A model generated the notes under the pieces. That model saw nothing but the letters and a program-made list of their open reading frames with translations, did no database searches and was not told the DNA's origin. The position numbers and the translations under genes were made by a program. From the NCBI GenBank assembly GCA_050699515.1, contig JBOHFF010000098.1, positions 1-64,000 on the forward strand: a stretch of 64,000 nt of DNA. The letters are read 5' to 3'. This stretch comes from GCA-003244245 sp050699515 (lineage in GTDB: Bacteria; Actinomycetota; Actinomycetes; Mycobacteriales; Pseudonocardiaceae). Shown in pieces: positions 42,598 through 53,315 of this stretch (positions within the stretch are counted from its first letter, which is position 1; each line of letters starts with the position of its first letter).

Positions 42598-43383
42598 TCA
42601 GGGTAGCGGGCCGCCGGCGGCCAAGGCACAGAGCTTCGCGAACTCGTCGGGATCCAGGCTCGCACCACCCACCAGCGCCCCGTCGATGTCGGCCTCGGCG
42701 ACCAAGTCGGCGACATTGCTCGATTTGACCGATCCACCGTAGAGCACCCGGACGTCCTCGGCGACCTCGGCACCGTACTTCTCCGCCAGCGTCTGCCGCA
42801 GCGCGCCGCAGACCTCCTGCGCGTCGGCCGGGGTGGCGACCCGCCCGGTGCCGATCGCCCAGATCGGCTCGTAGGCGACCACCACGGTGCGGACCTGCTC
42901 GGCGGTCAGGCCCTTGAGCGCGGCCCGCAGCTGCTCGGTGCTGTGCGTCAGCTGCTCACCGGCCTCCCGGATCTCCAGGCCCTCCCCCACGCACAGGATC
43001 GGGACGAGCCCGTTGCGCAGCGCGGCCCGCACCTTGCTGCTCACCAGGCCGTCGTCCTCGCCGTGGTACTGACGGCGCTCGGAGTGCCCCACGATGACGT
43101 AGTGGCAGTCCAGCTTGGCCAGCATCGGCCCGGACACGTCACCGGTGTAGGCCCCGGAGTCCTTGGGCGAGAGATCCTGGGCGCCGTAGCGCACCAGCAT
43201 CTTCTCCCCCTCGATGACGGTCTGGACGCTGCGCAGCGCGGTGAACGGCACCAGTACCGCGACCTCGACCTTGGCGAAATACTTCTCCGGCAAGGTCAAC
43301 GCGAACTTCTGCACCAGGCCGATGGCCTCCAAGTGGTGCATGTTCATCTTCCAGTTACCGGCGATCAGCGGTTGGCGAGCCAT
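42598..43383 (-). CDS. tpiA: Triose-phosphate isomerase
   Basis: 261 residues. Substrate-binding GNWKMNMHH near residue 9, catalytic His in VIVGHSERRQYHGE, catalytic Glu in VVVAYEPIWAIGTGR, and phosphate-binding LYGGSVKSSN. Complete. It follows pgk by 3 bases on the same transcript. Confidence 0.97.
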   Translation of the reverse strand: MARQPLIAGNWKMNMHHLEAIGLVQKFALTLPEKYFAKVEVAVLVPFTALRSVQTVIEGEKMLVRYGAQDLSPKDSGAYTGDVSGPMLAKLDCHYVIVGHSERRQYHGEDDGLVSSKVRAALRNGLVPILCVGEGLEIREAGEQLTHSTEQLRAALKGLTAEQVRTVVVAYEPIWAIGTGRVATPADAQEVCGALRQTLAEKYGAEVAEDVRVLYGGSVKSSNVADLVAEADIDGALVGGASLDPDEFAKLCALAAGGPLP

Positions 43384-43386
43384 CGG

Positions 43387-44579
43387 CTAATTCTCCAGCA
43401 CCGCGACGCCGGGCAGCACTTTGCCCTCCAGAAACTCCAGCGAGGCGCCGCCACCGGTGGAGATGTGCGAGAAGGCGTCCTCGGGCAGGCCGAGCAGCCG
43501 CACCGCGGCGGCCGAGTCGCCGCCGCCGACGACGCTGAACGCACCCGAGCCGGCGATGGCCTCGGCGACACCGCGGGTGCCCGCCGCGAACGGGGCCAGC
43601 TCGAACACCCCCATCGGGCCGTTCCAGAACATCGTGGCGGCCCCGGCCAACGCCGCGGCGAACTCCCCCACCGACTCCGGGCCGATATCCAGGCCCATCC
43701 ATCCGTCCGGGATGTCCTGCGCGGGCACCGTGCGGATGGTCGCGTCCGCCGCGAACTTATCGGCGATGACCACGTCGCTGGGTAGCCGGATGGTCTCTCC
43801 GGAGGTCTTGAGCAGCCGAGCGCACACCTCGATCATGTCCGGCTCCAGCAACGAAGAGCCGACCGGATAACCGAGTGCGGCGAGGAAGGTGAAGCACATC
43901 CCGCCACCGACGAGCAGGGTGTCCACCGTCGGTAGCAGCGCCTCGATCACGGCGAGCTTGTCGGACACCTTCGAGCCGCCCAGCACCACGGCGTAGGGCC
44001 GCTCAGGCGCGTCGGTGAGCCGCCGCAGCGTGGTCAGCTCAGCGAGCACCAGGGTGCCGGCATAACCGGGCAACCGCTCGGCGACCTCGACGACCGAGGC
44101 CTGCACCCGATGCACCACCCCGAACCCGTCGGAGACGAACGCACCCCGCGGCCCCACCAGCGCAGCCAGCTCGGCGGCCAGCGCGATCCGCTCGGCACCG
44201 TCCTTGGCGGTCTCCCGCGGGTCGAAACGGACATTCTCCAGTACCGCGATCACCCCGTCGGACAGCCCTGCCACCGTGGCGCGAGCTGAGTCGCCGACGA
44301 CATCGGTCGCCGCTGCCACCGGGCTACCCAGCAGCTCACCCAGCCGGGCCGCGACGGGAGCGAGTGAGAACGCCGGGTCGGGCGCGCCTTTGGGACGCCC
44401 GAGGTGGGCGGTCACCACCACCCGGGCACCAGCCTCGCTCAGCGCCCGCAAGGTGGGCAGCGAGGCCCGGATCCGGCCGTCATCGGTGATCCTGACTCCG
44501 TCCAGCGGGACATTGAGGTCGGTCCGAACCAGCACGGTCCGACCCCGCACGCCTTCGAAGAGCAGATCCTCGAGCGTCC

Positions 44580-44583
<4 letters not shown>
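43387..44583 (-). CDS. pgk: Phosphoglycerate kinase
   Basis: 398 residues. VLVRTDLNVPLDGVRITD at the N-terminus, VVTAHLGRPKGAPDP, AVVLGGSKVSDKLAVIEAL and C-terminal SVVGGGDSAAAV (ADP site) with FSHISTGGGASLEFLEG. Complete. The GTG start overlaps the gap stop by 4 bases, so translation is coupled. Confidence 0.97.
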
Positions 44584-45584
<1,001 letters not shown>

Positions 45585-45735
45585 AATCCCTCTCCCTACT
45601 TCTCCACACCGAACGCCCGGCAAAGGCCGGCACGACTGGAGTCTGATCCTCTGCGCCGACACCCTATCGGCCGCCACCCACCGCGCAGTCCCCCCGGGCG
45701 GGGGAGCTGCCGGGGGTGTTTCGACAGCGCCGCGC

Positions 45736-45799
45736 TTCCCGAACTCAACAGCAGCGCTGCTCTAGCATGATCAAAAAACGCTGCTGTTGAGTTCGGGAA
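45736..45799. repeat. Palindromic repeat, family B, copy 2
   Basis: Perfect 21-base arms TTCCCGAACTCAACAGCAGCG and complement with 22 bases between, including an A-run (CAAAAAA). It lies between the whiA stop and the gap start. The whiA operon reads into it, so it may terminate that operon. Same family as 18418-18481. Confidence 0.85.
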
Positions 45800-45822
45800 C
45801 AGCAGAGCGGGGGGTGGGATGG

Positions 45823-46803
45823 TCAGGCGTCGAGCATGTCGGGGGTTACGGCGGATTCGGTATCCGGCACGCCGAGCTCCTCGGCTTTGCGGTCGGCCAT
45901 GGCGAGCAGGCGGCGGATCCGGCCTGCCACGGCATCCTTGGTCAGCGGCGGGTCGGCGAGCTGGCCCAGCTCCTCCAGCGAGGACTGCCGGTGCTCCAGG
46001 CGCAACCGGCCCGCGGTGAGCAGATGCCCCGGGATGTCGCCGCCGAGCAGGTCCAGAGCGCGGGCGACGCGCGCCGCCGAGGCCACCGCCGCGCGGGCGG
46101 ATCGGCGCAGGTTGGCGTCGTCGAAGTTGGCCAGCCGGTTGGCGGTGGCGCGGACTTCGCGGCGCACCCGGCGTTCCTCCCAGGCCAGCACCGAGTCGTG
46201 CGCGCCGAGCCGGGTGAGCAGCGCGCCGATCGCGTCACCGTCGCGGATCACCACCCGATCGGCGCCGCGGACCTCGCGGGCCTTGGCCGAGATGCCCAGC
46301 CGGCGGGCCGCTCCCACCAGGGCCAGCGCAGCCTCGGGTCCCGGACAGGTGACCTCCAGCGCTGCTGAGCGGCCGGGCTCGGTGAGCGAGCCGTGCGCGA
46401 GGAACGCGCCCCGCCAGGACGCCTCGGCGTCGCAGATCCCCCCGGAGACGACCTGTGGGGGCAGCCCCCGCACCGGGCGGCCACGGACGTCGAGCAGCCC
46501 GGTCTGGCGGGCCAGGCCCTCCCCGTCCCGGACCACCCGCACCACGTAGCAGGTGCCCTTGCGCAGCCCCCCGGCGGTGATCAGGTGCACGTCGGAATTG
46601 TGCCCGTAGAGCTCGTGCACTTCCCGGCGCAGCCGCCGGGCGGTGGAGCCGGTGTCCAGCTCGGCCTCGACCACGACGCGCCCGGCGATGATGTGCAGCC
46701 CCCCGGCGAAGCGCAACAACGAGGACACCTCGGCCCGCCGGCAGCACGTCTTGGTCACCCGCAGCCGGCTCAGCTCGTCCTTGACGGCGGAGGTCATGGC
46801 CAC
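45823..46803 (-). CDS. whiA: Sporulation/division regulator WhiA
   Basis: 326 residues. N-terminal degenerate LAGLIDADG homing-endonuclease fold (LLRFAGGLHIIAGRVVVEAE, WRGAFLAHGSLTEPG) and C-terminal helix-turn-helix (LEELGQLADPPLTKDAVAGR, then IRRLLAMADRKAEELG). It controls division and development genes with WhiB in actinobacteria. Overlaps yvcK by 10 bases; last gene of uvrC-rapZ-yvcK-whiA. Confidence 0.95.
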   Translation of the reverse strand: MAMTSAVKDELSRLRVTKTCCRRAEVSSLLRFAGGLHIIAGRVVVEAELDTGSTARRLRREVHELYGHNSDVHLITAGGLRKGTCYVVRVVRDGEGLARQTGLLDVRGRPVRGLPPQVVSGGICDAEASWRGAFLAHGSLTEPGRSAALEVTCPGPEAALALVGAARRLGISAKAREVRGADRVVIRDGDAIGALLTRLGAHDSVLAWEERRVRREVRATANRLANFDDANLRRSARAAVASAARVARALDLLGGDIPGHLLTAGRLRLEHRQSSLEELGQLADPPLTKDAVAGRIRRLLAMADRKAEELGVPDTESAVTPDMLDA

Positions 46804-47819
46804 CGGCGCTTCTCCTCCCGTTGCAGGTGTTCGTGTCGGTCGCGCGGGCGCGACGTCTGGTCTCGGTGCTCAGGCGTGTCCATCAGTATCCGACGCAGCG
46901 CTGCGGCCAGTTCCACCGGATCGTGGCGATCGGTGGATCCGTCCTGCGCGACCCGGTCAAGGTACGCGTGCCCACCCAGCGTCGCCGCACAGCGGTGCAA
47001 CCGGGCGGGCACCGCGACCGCGTCGGTGTCGGCGAGGACCGCATGCACGGTGAATCCCGACGGTGCATGATCGCGCAGCACGCTCAGGTGCTGCTCCGGG
47101 GAGAACCCGGCGGTCTCACCCGGCTGCGGGGCCAGGTTGAGGATCAGAATCCGGCGGGCCCTGGTGGTGGCCAGGGCAGTGGCTAGATCAGGGACCAGCA
47201 GATGCGGGAGCACGCTGGTGAACCACGAACCCGGTCCGAGCACCACGAGATCGGCCTCGCCAACCGCGCGGAGAGCCTCGGCACAGGCCTGCGGCCGCTC
47301 GGGTCGCAGCCACACCCGTTGCACCCGACCCGGTGTGGTGGCCACCGCCACCTGGCCCCGGATCCGCCGCACGACGTCCGGGTCAGCGTCCAGACCGGCC
47401 ACGTCGGCCTCGATATCGAGCGGGTGGGTGGTCATCGGCAGCACCCGCCCGGTCACGCCGAGCAGCCGGCCCGCCTCATCCAGCATCGTGACCGGATCGC
47501 CGAGCAACTCCAGCAGCCCCGCCATCACCAGGTTGCCCACCGCGTGCCCGGCCAGCGCCCCGGTACCACCGAAGCGATGCGCGAACACCCGCCGCCACTG
47601 GCCGGCCGCCCCGTCCAGCGCCGCCAACGCGGTCAGCGCCATCCGCAGGTCTCCGGGCGGGAGCACCCCCAGCTCCCGGCGCAGCCGGCCGGACGATCCG
47701 CCGTCGTCAGCGACGGTGACGACGGCGGTGATATCCGGCGTGATGGTTCGCAACGCCAGCAGCGTCGCGTGCAGGCCGTGGCCCCCACCCAGCGCGACGG
47801 CCTTGAGTGCGCCGCTCAT
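46794..47819 (-). CDS. yvcK: Gluconeogenesis factor-type YvcK/CofD-like protein
   Basis: 341 residues. Nucleotide-sugar-binding loop AVALGGGHGLHATLLAL, then TVADDGGSSGRLRRELG and LPPGDLRMALTAL, and VLGPGSWFTSVLPHLLVPDL. Homologs bind UDP-GlcNAc and affect cell-wall precursor flow. ATG 47819 overlaps the rapZ stop by 4 bases. Confidence 0.92.
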   Translation of the reverse strand: MSGALKAVALGGGHGLHATLLALRTITPDITAVVTVADDGGSSGRLRRELGVLPPGDLRMALTALAALDGAAGQWRRVFAHRFGGTGALAGHAVGNLVMAGLLELLGDPVTMLDEAGRLLGVTGRVLPMTTHPLDIEADVAGLDADPDVVRRIRGQVAVATTPGRVQRVWLRPERPQACAEALRAVGEADLVVLGPGSWFTSVLPHLLVPDLATALATTRARRILILNLAPQPGETAGFSPEQHLSVLRDHAPSGFTVHAVLADTDAVAVPARLHRCAATLGGHAYLDRVAQDGSTDRHDPVELAAALRRILMDTPEHRDQTSRPRDRHEHLQREEKRRWP

Positions 47820-48694
47820 TCGCGACCCACGTCCCGGTGCACCACTTTGACGGTCATCCCGTCGTCCTGGCCGAGCCGGGAGGCCAGCGCCTCGGAGACG
47901 ACCACGCTGCGGTGCTTGCCACCGGTGCACCCCACCGCGATGGTGAGGTAGCGCTTGCCCTCCCGGCGGTACCCACCGCTGATCAGCTGGAGTAGCTCGA
48001 GATAGCGCTGCAGGAACTCCTCAGCACCCTCCTGGGACAGCACGTAGTTGCGGACGTCGTCGTCCAGCCCGGTGTACTCGCGCAGTTCCGGGATCCAGAA
48101 CGGATTGGGCAGGAACCGCACGTCGATCACGATGTCGGAGTCCATCGGCAGCCCGTATTTGTAGCCGAAGGACAGCACGGTGATCCGGGTGCGGGCGCTG
48201 GACTCCCCACCGAACGCGTGCTCGATCTTGGCCCGGAGCTGGTGCACGGACAGCCCGGTGGTGTCCAGCACCAGATCAGCCTCGTCGCGTAGCGGCGCCA
48301 GCAGCGCCCGTTCCGCCGCGATCCCGTCGGCCAGCCGGCCATCGCCCAGCAGCGGATGGCTGCGCCGGACCTGCTCGAAGCGCCGGATCAGCACCGCGTC
48401 GGTGGCTTCCAGGTACAGCACTTTGGGGCGGTAGCCGCGGGCGTCCAGGTCCTTGATCACTGCGGCCAGGTCGTCGGTGAACGCCCGGCTGCGCACATCC
48501 ATGACCACCGCGACCCGGGTCACCACACCCTGCGAGCGCGCGCCGAGCTCCACCATGGTGGCGATCAGCTCGGGCGGCAGGTTGTCGACCACGAACCAGC
48601 CCAGGTCCTCCAGCACCTTGGCCGCGGTGCTCCGGCCCGCGCCGGACAGCCCGGAGACCACCGCAACCTCGATACCGCCGTGCGACGCGGTCAC
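47816..48694 (-). CDS. rapZ: RNase adapter/nucleotide-binding protein RapZ
   Basis: 292 residues. Walker A-like VVSGLSGAGRSTAAKVLED, LFVVDNLPPEL-type motif (WFVVDNLPPELIAT), VLYLEATDAVLIRRFEQVRRSHPL and C-terminal IAVGCTGGKHRSVVVSEAL. The C-terminal half binds ligands such as GlcN6P or RNA in E. coli; its role in actinobacteria is less clear. GTG start overlapping uvrC by 4 bases. Confidence 0.93.
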   Translation of the reverse strand: MTASHGGIEVAVVSGLSGAGRSTAAKVLEDLGWFVVDNLPPELIATMVELGARSQGVVTRVAVVMDVRSRAFTDDLAAVIKDLDARGYRPKVLYLEATDAVLIRRFEQVRRSHPLLGDGRLADGIAAERALLAPLRDEADLVLDTTGLSVHQLRAKIEHAFGGESSARTRITVLSFGYKYGLPMDSDIVIDVRFLPNPFWIPELREYTGLDDDVRNYVLSQEGAEEFLQRYLELLQLISGGYRREGKRYLTIAVGCTGGKHRSVVVSEALASRLGQDDGMTVKVVHRDVGRE

Positions 48695-50646
48695 GGTCCC
48701 GCTCCGGCGGTCTCACCGGTGTCCTCTGCGGAAGCGAGTGCGGCCAGCACCGCCCGCGCGGTGCTCAGACCGACGCCCGGGACCTCGGTGAGCTCCGCCA
48801 CGCTGGCCTGCCGGATACGGCGCAGCGAGCCGAAATGTTTGAGCAGCGCGGTGCGCCGGGTCTGCCCGAGCCCGGCGACGTCGTCCAACGCGGAGCTGGT
48901 CATCCGCGCCGAGCGTTTCTGCCGGTGATAGGTGATCGCGAACCGGTGCGCCTCGTCCCGCGCGCGCTGGAGCAGGTAGAGCCCCTGGCTGGTGCGCGGC
49001 AGGATCACCGGGTCTGCCTCGCCGGGCAGCCAGACCTCCTCCAGCCGCTTGGCCAGCCCGGCGATCGCCACGTTCGTGATCCCCAGCTTGAAGACCTCCT
49101 GCGCGGCGGCGGCGACCTGCGCCGGGCCGCCGTCGACGACGAGCAGGTTCGGCGGGTAGGCGAACTTGCGGGGCCGCCCGGTGTCCGGGTCGAGACCGGG
49201 CTTGCCACTGGGTTGCTCGTTGTCGTGCAGGTAACGGGTGAAGCGGCGGCGGACCACCTCGGCGATGCTAGCCACGTCGTCGGAGCGCCCGTCGCCGGCC
49301 GCGTCCTTGATCGCGAAGCGCCGGTAGTCCGACTTGCGGGGCAGCCCGTCCTCGAAGACCACCAACGAGGCCACCACGTCGTTGCCCTGCACGTGGCTGA
49401 CGTCGATGCATTCGATGCGCAGTGGGGCGGTGTCCAGTCCCAGGTATTCGTGGATCTCCTGCAGCGCCGCGGCCCGAGCGGTCAGGTCGCCCGCGCGGCG
49501 CAGCTTGTGCTGGGTGAACGCCTCGGCGGCGTTGCGCGCCACGGTGTCGGCCAGCGCCTTCTTGTCTCCGCGCTGGGGCACTCGCAGCTGCACCCGGGCG
49601 CCGCGCAGTCCGGAGAGCCACTCGGCGAGTGCCTCGGCGTCTTCGGGTAACTCAGGTACCAGCACCTCCCGGGGCACCGGCTGAGTGGCATCATCGGCGG
49701 AGCCGGCCAACGCGGCCTGCTCACCGTAGAACTGGGTCAGGAACTGGCCGACCAGATCGACCTGCTCGAGCCGCTCGATCACCCAGCCGCGCTGGCCACG
49801 GACCCGCCCACCGCGGACGTGGAACACCTGCACCGCCACCTCGAGCTCGTCGCAGGCGAAAGCGATCACATCCGCGTCGGTGCCGTCACCGAACACCACC
49901 GCCTGCTTCTCCATCGCCCGGCGCAGCGCCCCGAGGTGATCACGCAGCCGTGCGGCCCGCTCGAACTCCAGCTCGGCCGCGGCGCTGTCCATCTCCCGCT
50001 TCAGCCGCTTGATCATCTTGTCGGTCCGGCCGGACAGGAAGTCGCAGAAATCGTCCACGATCGCGCGGTGCTGCCCGGCGGTGACGGTGCCCACGCAGGG
50101 CGCCGAGCACTTGTCGATGTAGCCCAGCAGGCAGGGCCGGCCGATCTGGCCGTGCCGTTTGAACACCCCCGCCGAGCAGACCCGGGCCGGGAACACCCTG
50201 GTGAGCAGGTCCAGCGTCTCCCGGATCGCCCAGGCGTGCGCGTAGGGTCCGAAGTAGCGGACGCCCTTGCGGCGGGGCCCCCGGTAGACGTGCAACCGCG
50301 GGTACTCCTCGTGCAGCGTGACGGCCAGCACCGGGTAGGTCTTGTCGTCGCGGTAGCGGACGTTGAAGCGCGGGTCGAACTCCTTGATCCAGTTGTACTC
50401 CAGCTGGAGTGCCTCGACCTCGGTGCTGACCACCGTCCAGTCCACCGACGCCGCTGTGGTGACCATCTGCCGGGTACGCGGATGCAGCCCGGACAGGTCG
50501 GCGAAGTAGGAGTTCAGCCGGCTGCGCAGGCTCTTCGCCTTGCCGACGTAGATCACCCGGGCGTGCTCGTCGCAGAAGCGGTAGACCCCGGGTGCGTCGG
50601 GGATCGTCCCGGGCGATGGGCGGTAGGTGGAAGGATCAGCCATCAC
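48691..50646 (-). CDS. uvrC: UvrABC system subunit C (excinuclease)
   Basis: 651 residues. GIY-YIG nuclease at the N-terminus (GVYRFCDEHARVIYVGKAKS), a Cys set for a possible Fe-S cluster (ARVCSAGVF, GRPCLLGYIDKCSAPCVG), UVR helix (AAELEFERAARLRDHLGAL), RNase H-like endonuclease (IECIDVSHVQGNDVVAS) and two HhH motifs (DVAGLGQTRRTALLKHFGS). It makes both incisions in nucleotide excision repair. GTG 50646 or ATG 50643 could start it. Confidence 0.96.
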   Translation of the reverse strand: MMADPSTYRPSPGTIPDAPGVYRFCDEHARVIYVGKAKSLRSRLNSYFADLSGLHPRTRQMVTTAASVDWTVVSTEVEALQLEYNWIKEFDPRFNVRYRDDKTYPVLAVTLHEEYPRLHVYRGPRRKGVRYFGPYAHAWAIRETLDLLTRVFPARVCSAGVFKRHGQIGRPCLLGYIDKCSAPCVGTVTAGQHRAIVDDFCDFLSGRTDKMIKRLKREMDSAAAELEFERAARLRDHLGALRRAMEKQAVVFGDGTDADVIAFACDELEVAVQVFHVRGGRVRGQRGWVIERLEQVDLVGQFLTQFYGEQAALAGSADDATQPVPREVLVPELPEDAEALAEWLSGLRGARVQLRVPQRGDKKALADTVARNAAEAFTQHKLRRAGDLTARAAALQEIHEYLGLDTAPLRIECIDVSHVQGNDVVASLVVFEDGLPRKSDYRRFAIKDAAGDGRSDDVASIAEVVRRRFTRYLHDNEQPSGKPGLDPDTGRPRKFAYPPNLLVVDGGPAQVAAAAQEVFKLGITNVAIAGLAKRLEEVWLPGEADPVILPRTSQGLYLLQRARDEAHRFAITYHRQKRSARMTSSALDDVAGLGQTRRTALLKHFGSLRRIRQASVAELTEVPGVGLSTARAVLAALASAEDTGETAGAGP

Positions 50647-50768
50647 AGGACAGCCTACGGCTGCCCCCGTCAGTGGCGATACGAGCTATCGCTTCACCCA
50701 GCGGTTCGGATGATGGATCTTGTCCAAGCGGCCAGTCGAAGCGCCTCGTCAGGAGACATCTATGACAG

Positions 50769-51179
50769 CTAGAACCCGCGTTTATCTTCCAGGAACTCGA
50801 CCAGGATTCCACTCGGATCTTTGATGAAGAAATAAGTCACACCAGACCTGCCGTGTCGTATCTCGACATTCGACGAAATACCATGATCCTCGATGAAATT
50901 CTTAGCTTCATACACCGACTCCACCATAAGAGCGAAGTGTTTGACACCGATCCTGGGAAGATCTGTCATCAGCGATCCCGCAGTCTCGGGCGCAGGTATC
51001 CGATCCCTATACCAGAAGATCTCGAGGTAGTTCTCGCCCAGCTTGAGATGTGCGATCTCCAGCTCGCCGTCTGGATCTTCGAAGTGCACCACGACCCTGA
51101 ACCCGAACTGTTCGTAGAACGCCACGGACTCTGCCATGTCGATCGCACTGATGGCGGTGTGATGAATCGTGAAGTTCAC
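50769..51179 (-). CDS. VOC-superfamily (glyoxalase/bleomycin-resistance-like) protein
   Basis: 136 residues with paired beta-alpha-beta modules: IHHTAISAIDMAESVAFYEQ, VKHFALMVESVYEAKNFIED and FFIKDPSGILVEFLE. Candidate metal ligands His (HHTAIS), Glu (LEIFWY), His (KHFALM) and Glu (LVEFLE) are present, so it may be a metal-dependent lyase, isomerase or dioxygenase. GTG 51179 is preferred: GGAGG lies 8 bases upstream, but only 2 from the in-frame TTG. Base composition is lower in GC than neighbours. Confidence 0.8.
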   Translation of the reverse strand: MNFTIHHTAISAIDMAESVAFYEQFGFRVVVHFEDPDGELEIAHLKLGENYLEIFWYRDRIPAPETAGSLMTDLPRIGVKHFALMVESVYEAKNFIEDHGISSNVEIRHGRSGVTYFFIKDPSGILVEFLEDKRGF

Positions 51180-51337
51180 TGGCAAGTCCTCCGTATCCCG
51201 GCCACCGGGGCACTGTTACACACTGTCACCCCCTCTCACAGGACGCGCAGGTACCCCGGTGGACCGGCACGCGCACGTCTCGACATCGCCGCGGGTTGCG
51301 GGCCGCCCTGAGCCGAATGCCGACAGATCGCCCAAAC

Positions 51338-51368
51338 TTGACATCAAGTCGGGTTGAGGTTCTAGGGT
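51338..51368 (+). promoter_or_regulatory. MerR/SoxR-type promoter with 19-base spacer
   Basis: TTGACA and TAGGGT are separated by exactly 19 bases, longer than the normal 17, as in promoters untwisted by MerR-family activators. The spacer carries the interrupted dyad TCAAGTCGGGTTGA, close to SoxR-type sites. The transcript would start about at the A of the ATG at 51375. Confidence 0.65.
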
Positions 51369-51374
51369 GCGGGA

Positions 51375-53258
51375 ATGTCGATGGAAGTAACCGCGTGGAT
51401 GTCGATGTACAACGCGATGCACGCGCAACAGGACCAGCGCCCGTTCTCCCTGGCCACACTGCGGCGCATCGGCACCTTCGCCCAGCCGCGCCGCCTGCAG
51501 CTGAGCTGGTTCCTGGTGCTCAGCGTGGCGACGGCGGCGCTGGCGGTCGCGACACCGGTGCTCGCCGGCCGAGTCGTCGACGCCATCGTGCAAGGCGCCG
51601 CATCGAACGTCGTGGTCCGGCTCGCGCTGCTGATCGCCGTGATCGCGGTGGTCGAAGCCGGGCTCGGGCTGGTGACGCGGTGGTTGTCGGCGAACATCGG
51701 CGAAAGCCTGATCCTCGACCTGCGCACCGCGGTGTTCGATCACGTGCAGCGGATGCCGATCGCGTTCTTCACCCGGACCCGCACCGGCGCGCTGGTCAGC
51801 CGGTTGAACAACGACGTGATCGGCGCGCAGCGGGCGTTCAGCGGCACGCTGTCGGGGGTGGTCGGCAACGTGGTGACGCTGGCGCTCACGCTGGTGGTGA
51901 TGCTCGGGCTCTCCTGGCAGATCACCGTGCTCGCGCTGCTGTTACTGCCGGTGTTCGTGCTGCCGGCACGGCGGATGGGCACCCGGCTGGCCCGGTTGGA
52001 GCGCGAGTCGGCCAATCACAACGCGATGATGAGCACGCAGGCGACCGAGCGGTTCTCCGCGCCCGGCGCGACGCTGGTGAAGCTGTTCAGCCGGCCGGAA
52101 GGGGAGTCCGCGGAGTTCGCCGCGCGGGCCCGGCGGGTGCGCGATATCGGGGTCCGCACCGCGATGGTGCAGTGGGTGTTCGTCACCGCGTTGACGCTGG
52201 TCTCGGCGCTGGCGCTGGCCCTGGTCTACGGGCTCGGTGGGCTCTACGCACTGCGCGGGCAGCTGGAGCCGGGCGCGGTCGTGGCGCTCGCGCTGCTGCT
52301 GACCCGGCTCTACGCGCCGCTGACCGCGCTGGCCAGCGCCCGGGTGGACGTGATGAGCGCGCTGGTCAGCTTCGAGCGGGTGTTCGAGGTGCTCGACCTG
52401 ACCCCGCTCATCCAGGACAGACCCGACGCCCAGCAGGTGCCCGACGGGCCGGTGTCAGTGGAGTTCGACCACGTGAGCTTCAGCTACCCCGCGGCGGACA
52501 AGGTGTCGCTCGCGTCACTGGAGGAGGTCGCCGAGCTCGACACCCGGGGCGGGGTGGAGGTCCTGCACGACGTGTCGTTCCGGGCCGAGCCGGGGCAGAT
52601 GGTGGCGCTGGTCGGGTCCTCCGGTGCGGGGAAGTCGACGATCGCTCAGCTGGTGCCCCGGCTCTACGACGTCGACGGCGGCGCGGTGCGACTGTCCGGT
52701 GTGGACGTCCGTGACCTGTCCGCAGATTCGATCCGCGCGTCGCTCGGGATGGTGACCCAGGACGGGCACCTGTTCCACGAGTCGGTGCGGGCCAACCTGC
52801 TGCTGGCCCGGCCGGCCGCGGCGGAGGACGAGCTGTGGGATGTGCTGCGCCGCGCCCGGATCGCCGATCTCGTCGCTGCGCTGCCCGACGGTCTGGACAC
52901 CGTCGTCGGCGAGCGCGGGTACCGCCTCTCCGGTGGGGAACGCCAGCGGCTGACGATCGCCCGGCTGCTGCTGGCCCGCCCCCGGGCAGTGATCCTCGAC
53001 GAGGCCACCGCGCACCTGGACTCGACATCGGAGGTGGCGGTGCAAGCCGCACTGGGCGAAGCGCTGGCCGGGCGGACCGCGGTGGTGATCGCCCACCGAC
53101 TCTCCACCGTCCGGGCCGCCGACCTCATCCTCGTGATCGAGGACGGCCGGGTGGTGGAACGCGGGACCCACGCCGAACTGGTCACCGCCGGTGGCCGCTA
53201 CGAGGAGCTCTACCGCACCCAGTTCGACCAGCCACCAACCGTTGCCACAGTGCGGTAA
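51375..53258 (+). CDS. ABC exporter, fused membrane and ATPase domains
   Basis: 627 residues. Six membrane helices in the first 330 residues (LQLSWFLVLSVATAALAVAT onward), then an ATPase: Walker A LVGSSGAGKSTIAQLVP, Q-loop GMVTQDGHLFHESV, signature YRLSGGERQRLTIARLLL, Walker B AVILDEATAHLD, switch VIAHRLSTVRAADL. It forms homodimers or pairs with another half-transporter and exports lipids, peptides or drugs. ATG 51375 has no Shine-Dalgarno and lies 6 bases after a -10 element, so the mRNA is probably leaderless. The promoter suggests induction by a MerR-family sensor, not encoded here. Confidence 0.92.
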   Translation: MSMEVTAWMSMYNAMHAQQDQRPFSLATLRRIGTFAQPRRLQLSWFLVLSVATAALAVATPVLAGRVVDAIVQGAASNVVVRLALLIAVIAVVEAGLGLVTRWLSANIGESLILDLRTAVFDHVQRMPIAFFTRTRTGALVSRLNNDVIGAQRAFSGTLSGVVGNVVTLALTLVVMLGLSWQITVLALLLLPVFVLPARRMGTRLARLERESANHNAMMSTQATERFSAPGATLVKLFSRPEGESAEFAARARRVRDIGVRTAMVQWVFVTALTLVSALALALVYGLGGLYALRGQLEPGAVVALALLLTRLYAPLTALASARVDVMSALVSFERVFEVLDLTPLIQDRPDAQQVPDGPVSVEFDHVSFSYPAADKVSLASLEEVAELDTRGGVEVLHDVSFRAEPGQMVALVGSSGAGKSTIAQLVPRLYDVDGGAVRLSGVDVRDLSADSIRASLGMVTQDGHLFHESVRANLLLARPAAAEDELWDVLRRARIADLVAALPDGLDTVVGERGYRLSGGERQRLTIARLLLARPRAVILDEATAHLDSTSEVAVQAALGEALAGRTAVVIAHRLSTVRAADLILVIEDGRVVERGTHAELVTAGGRYEELYRTQFDQPPTVATVR

Positions 53259-53315
53259 CCGCTGTGGACGATGTGAGCGAGCCCGGGACCCCGTGCCGCC
53301 GGGTGATCCGCGCGA

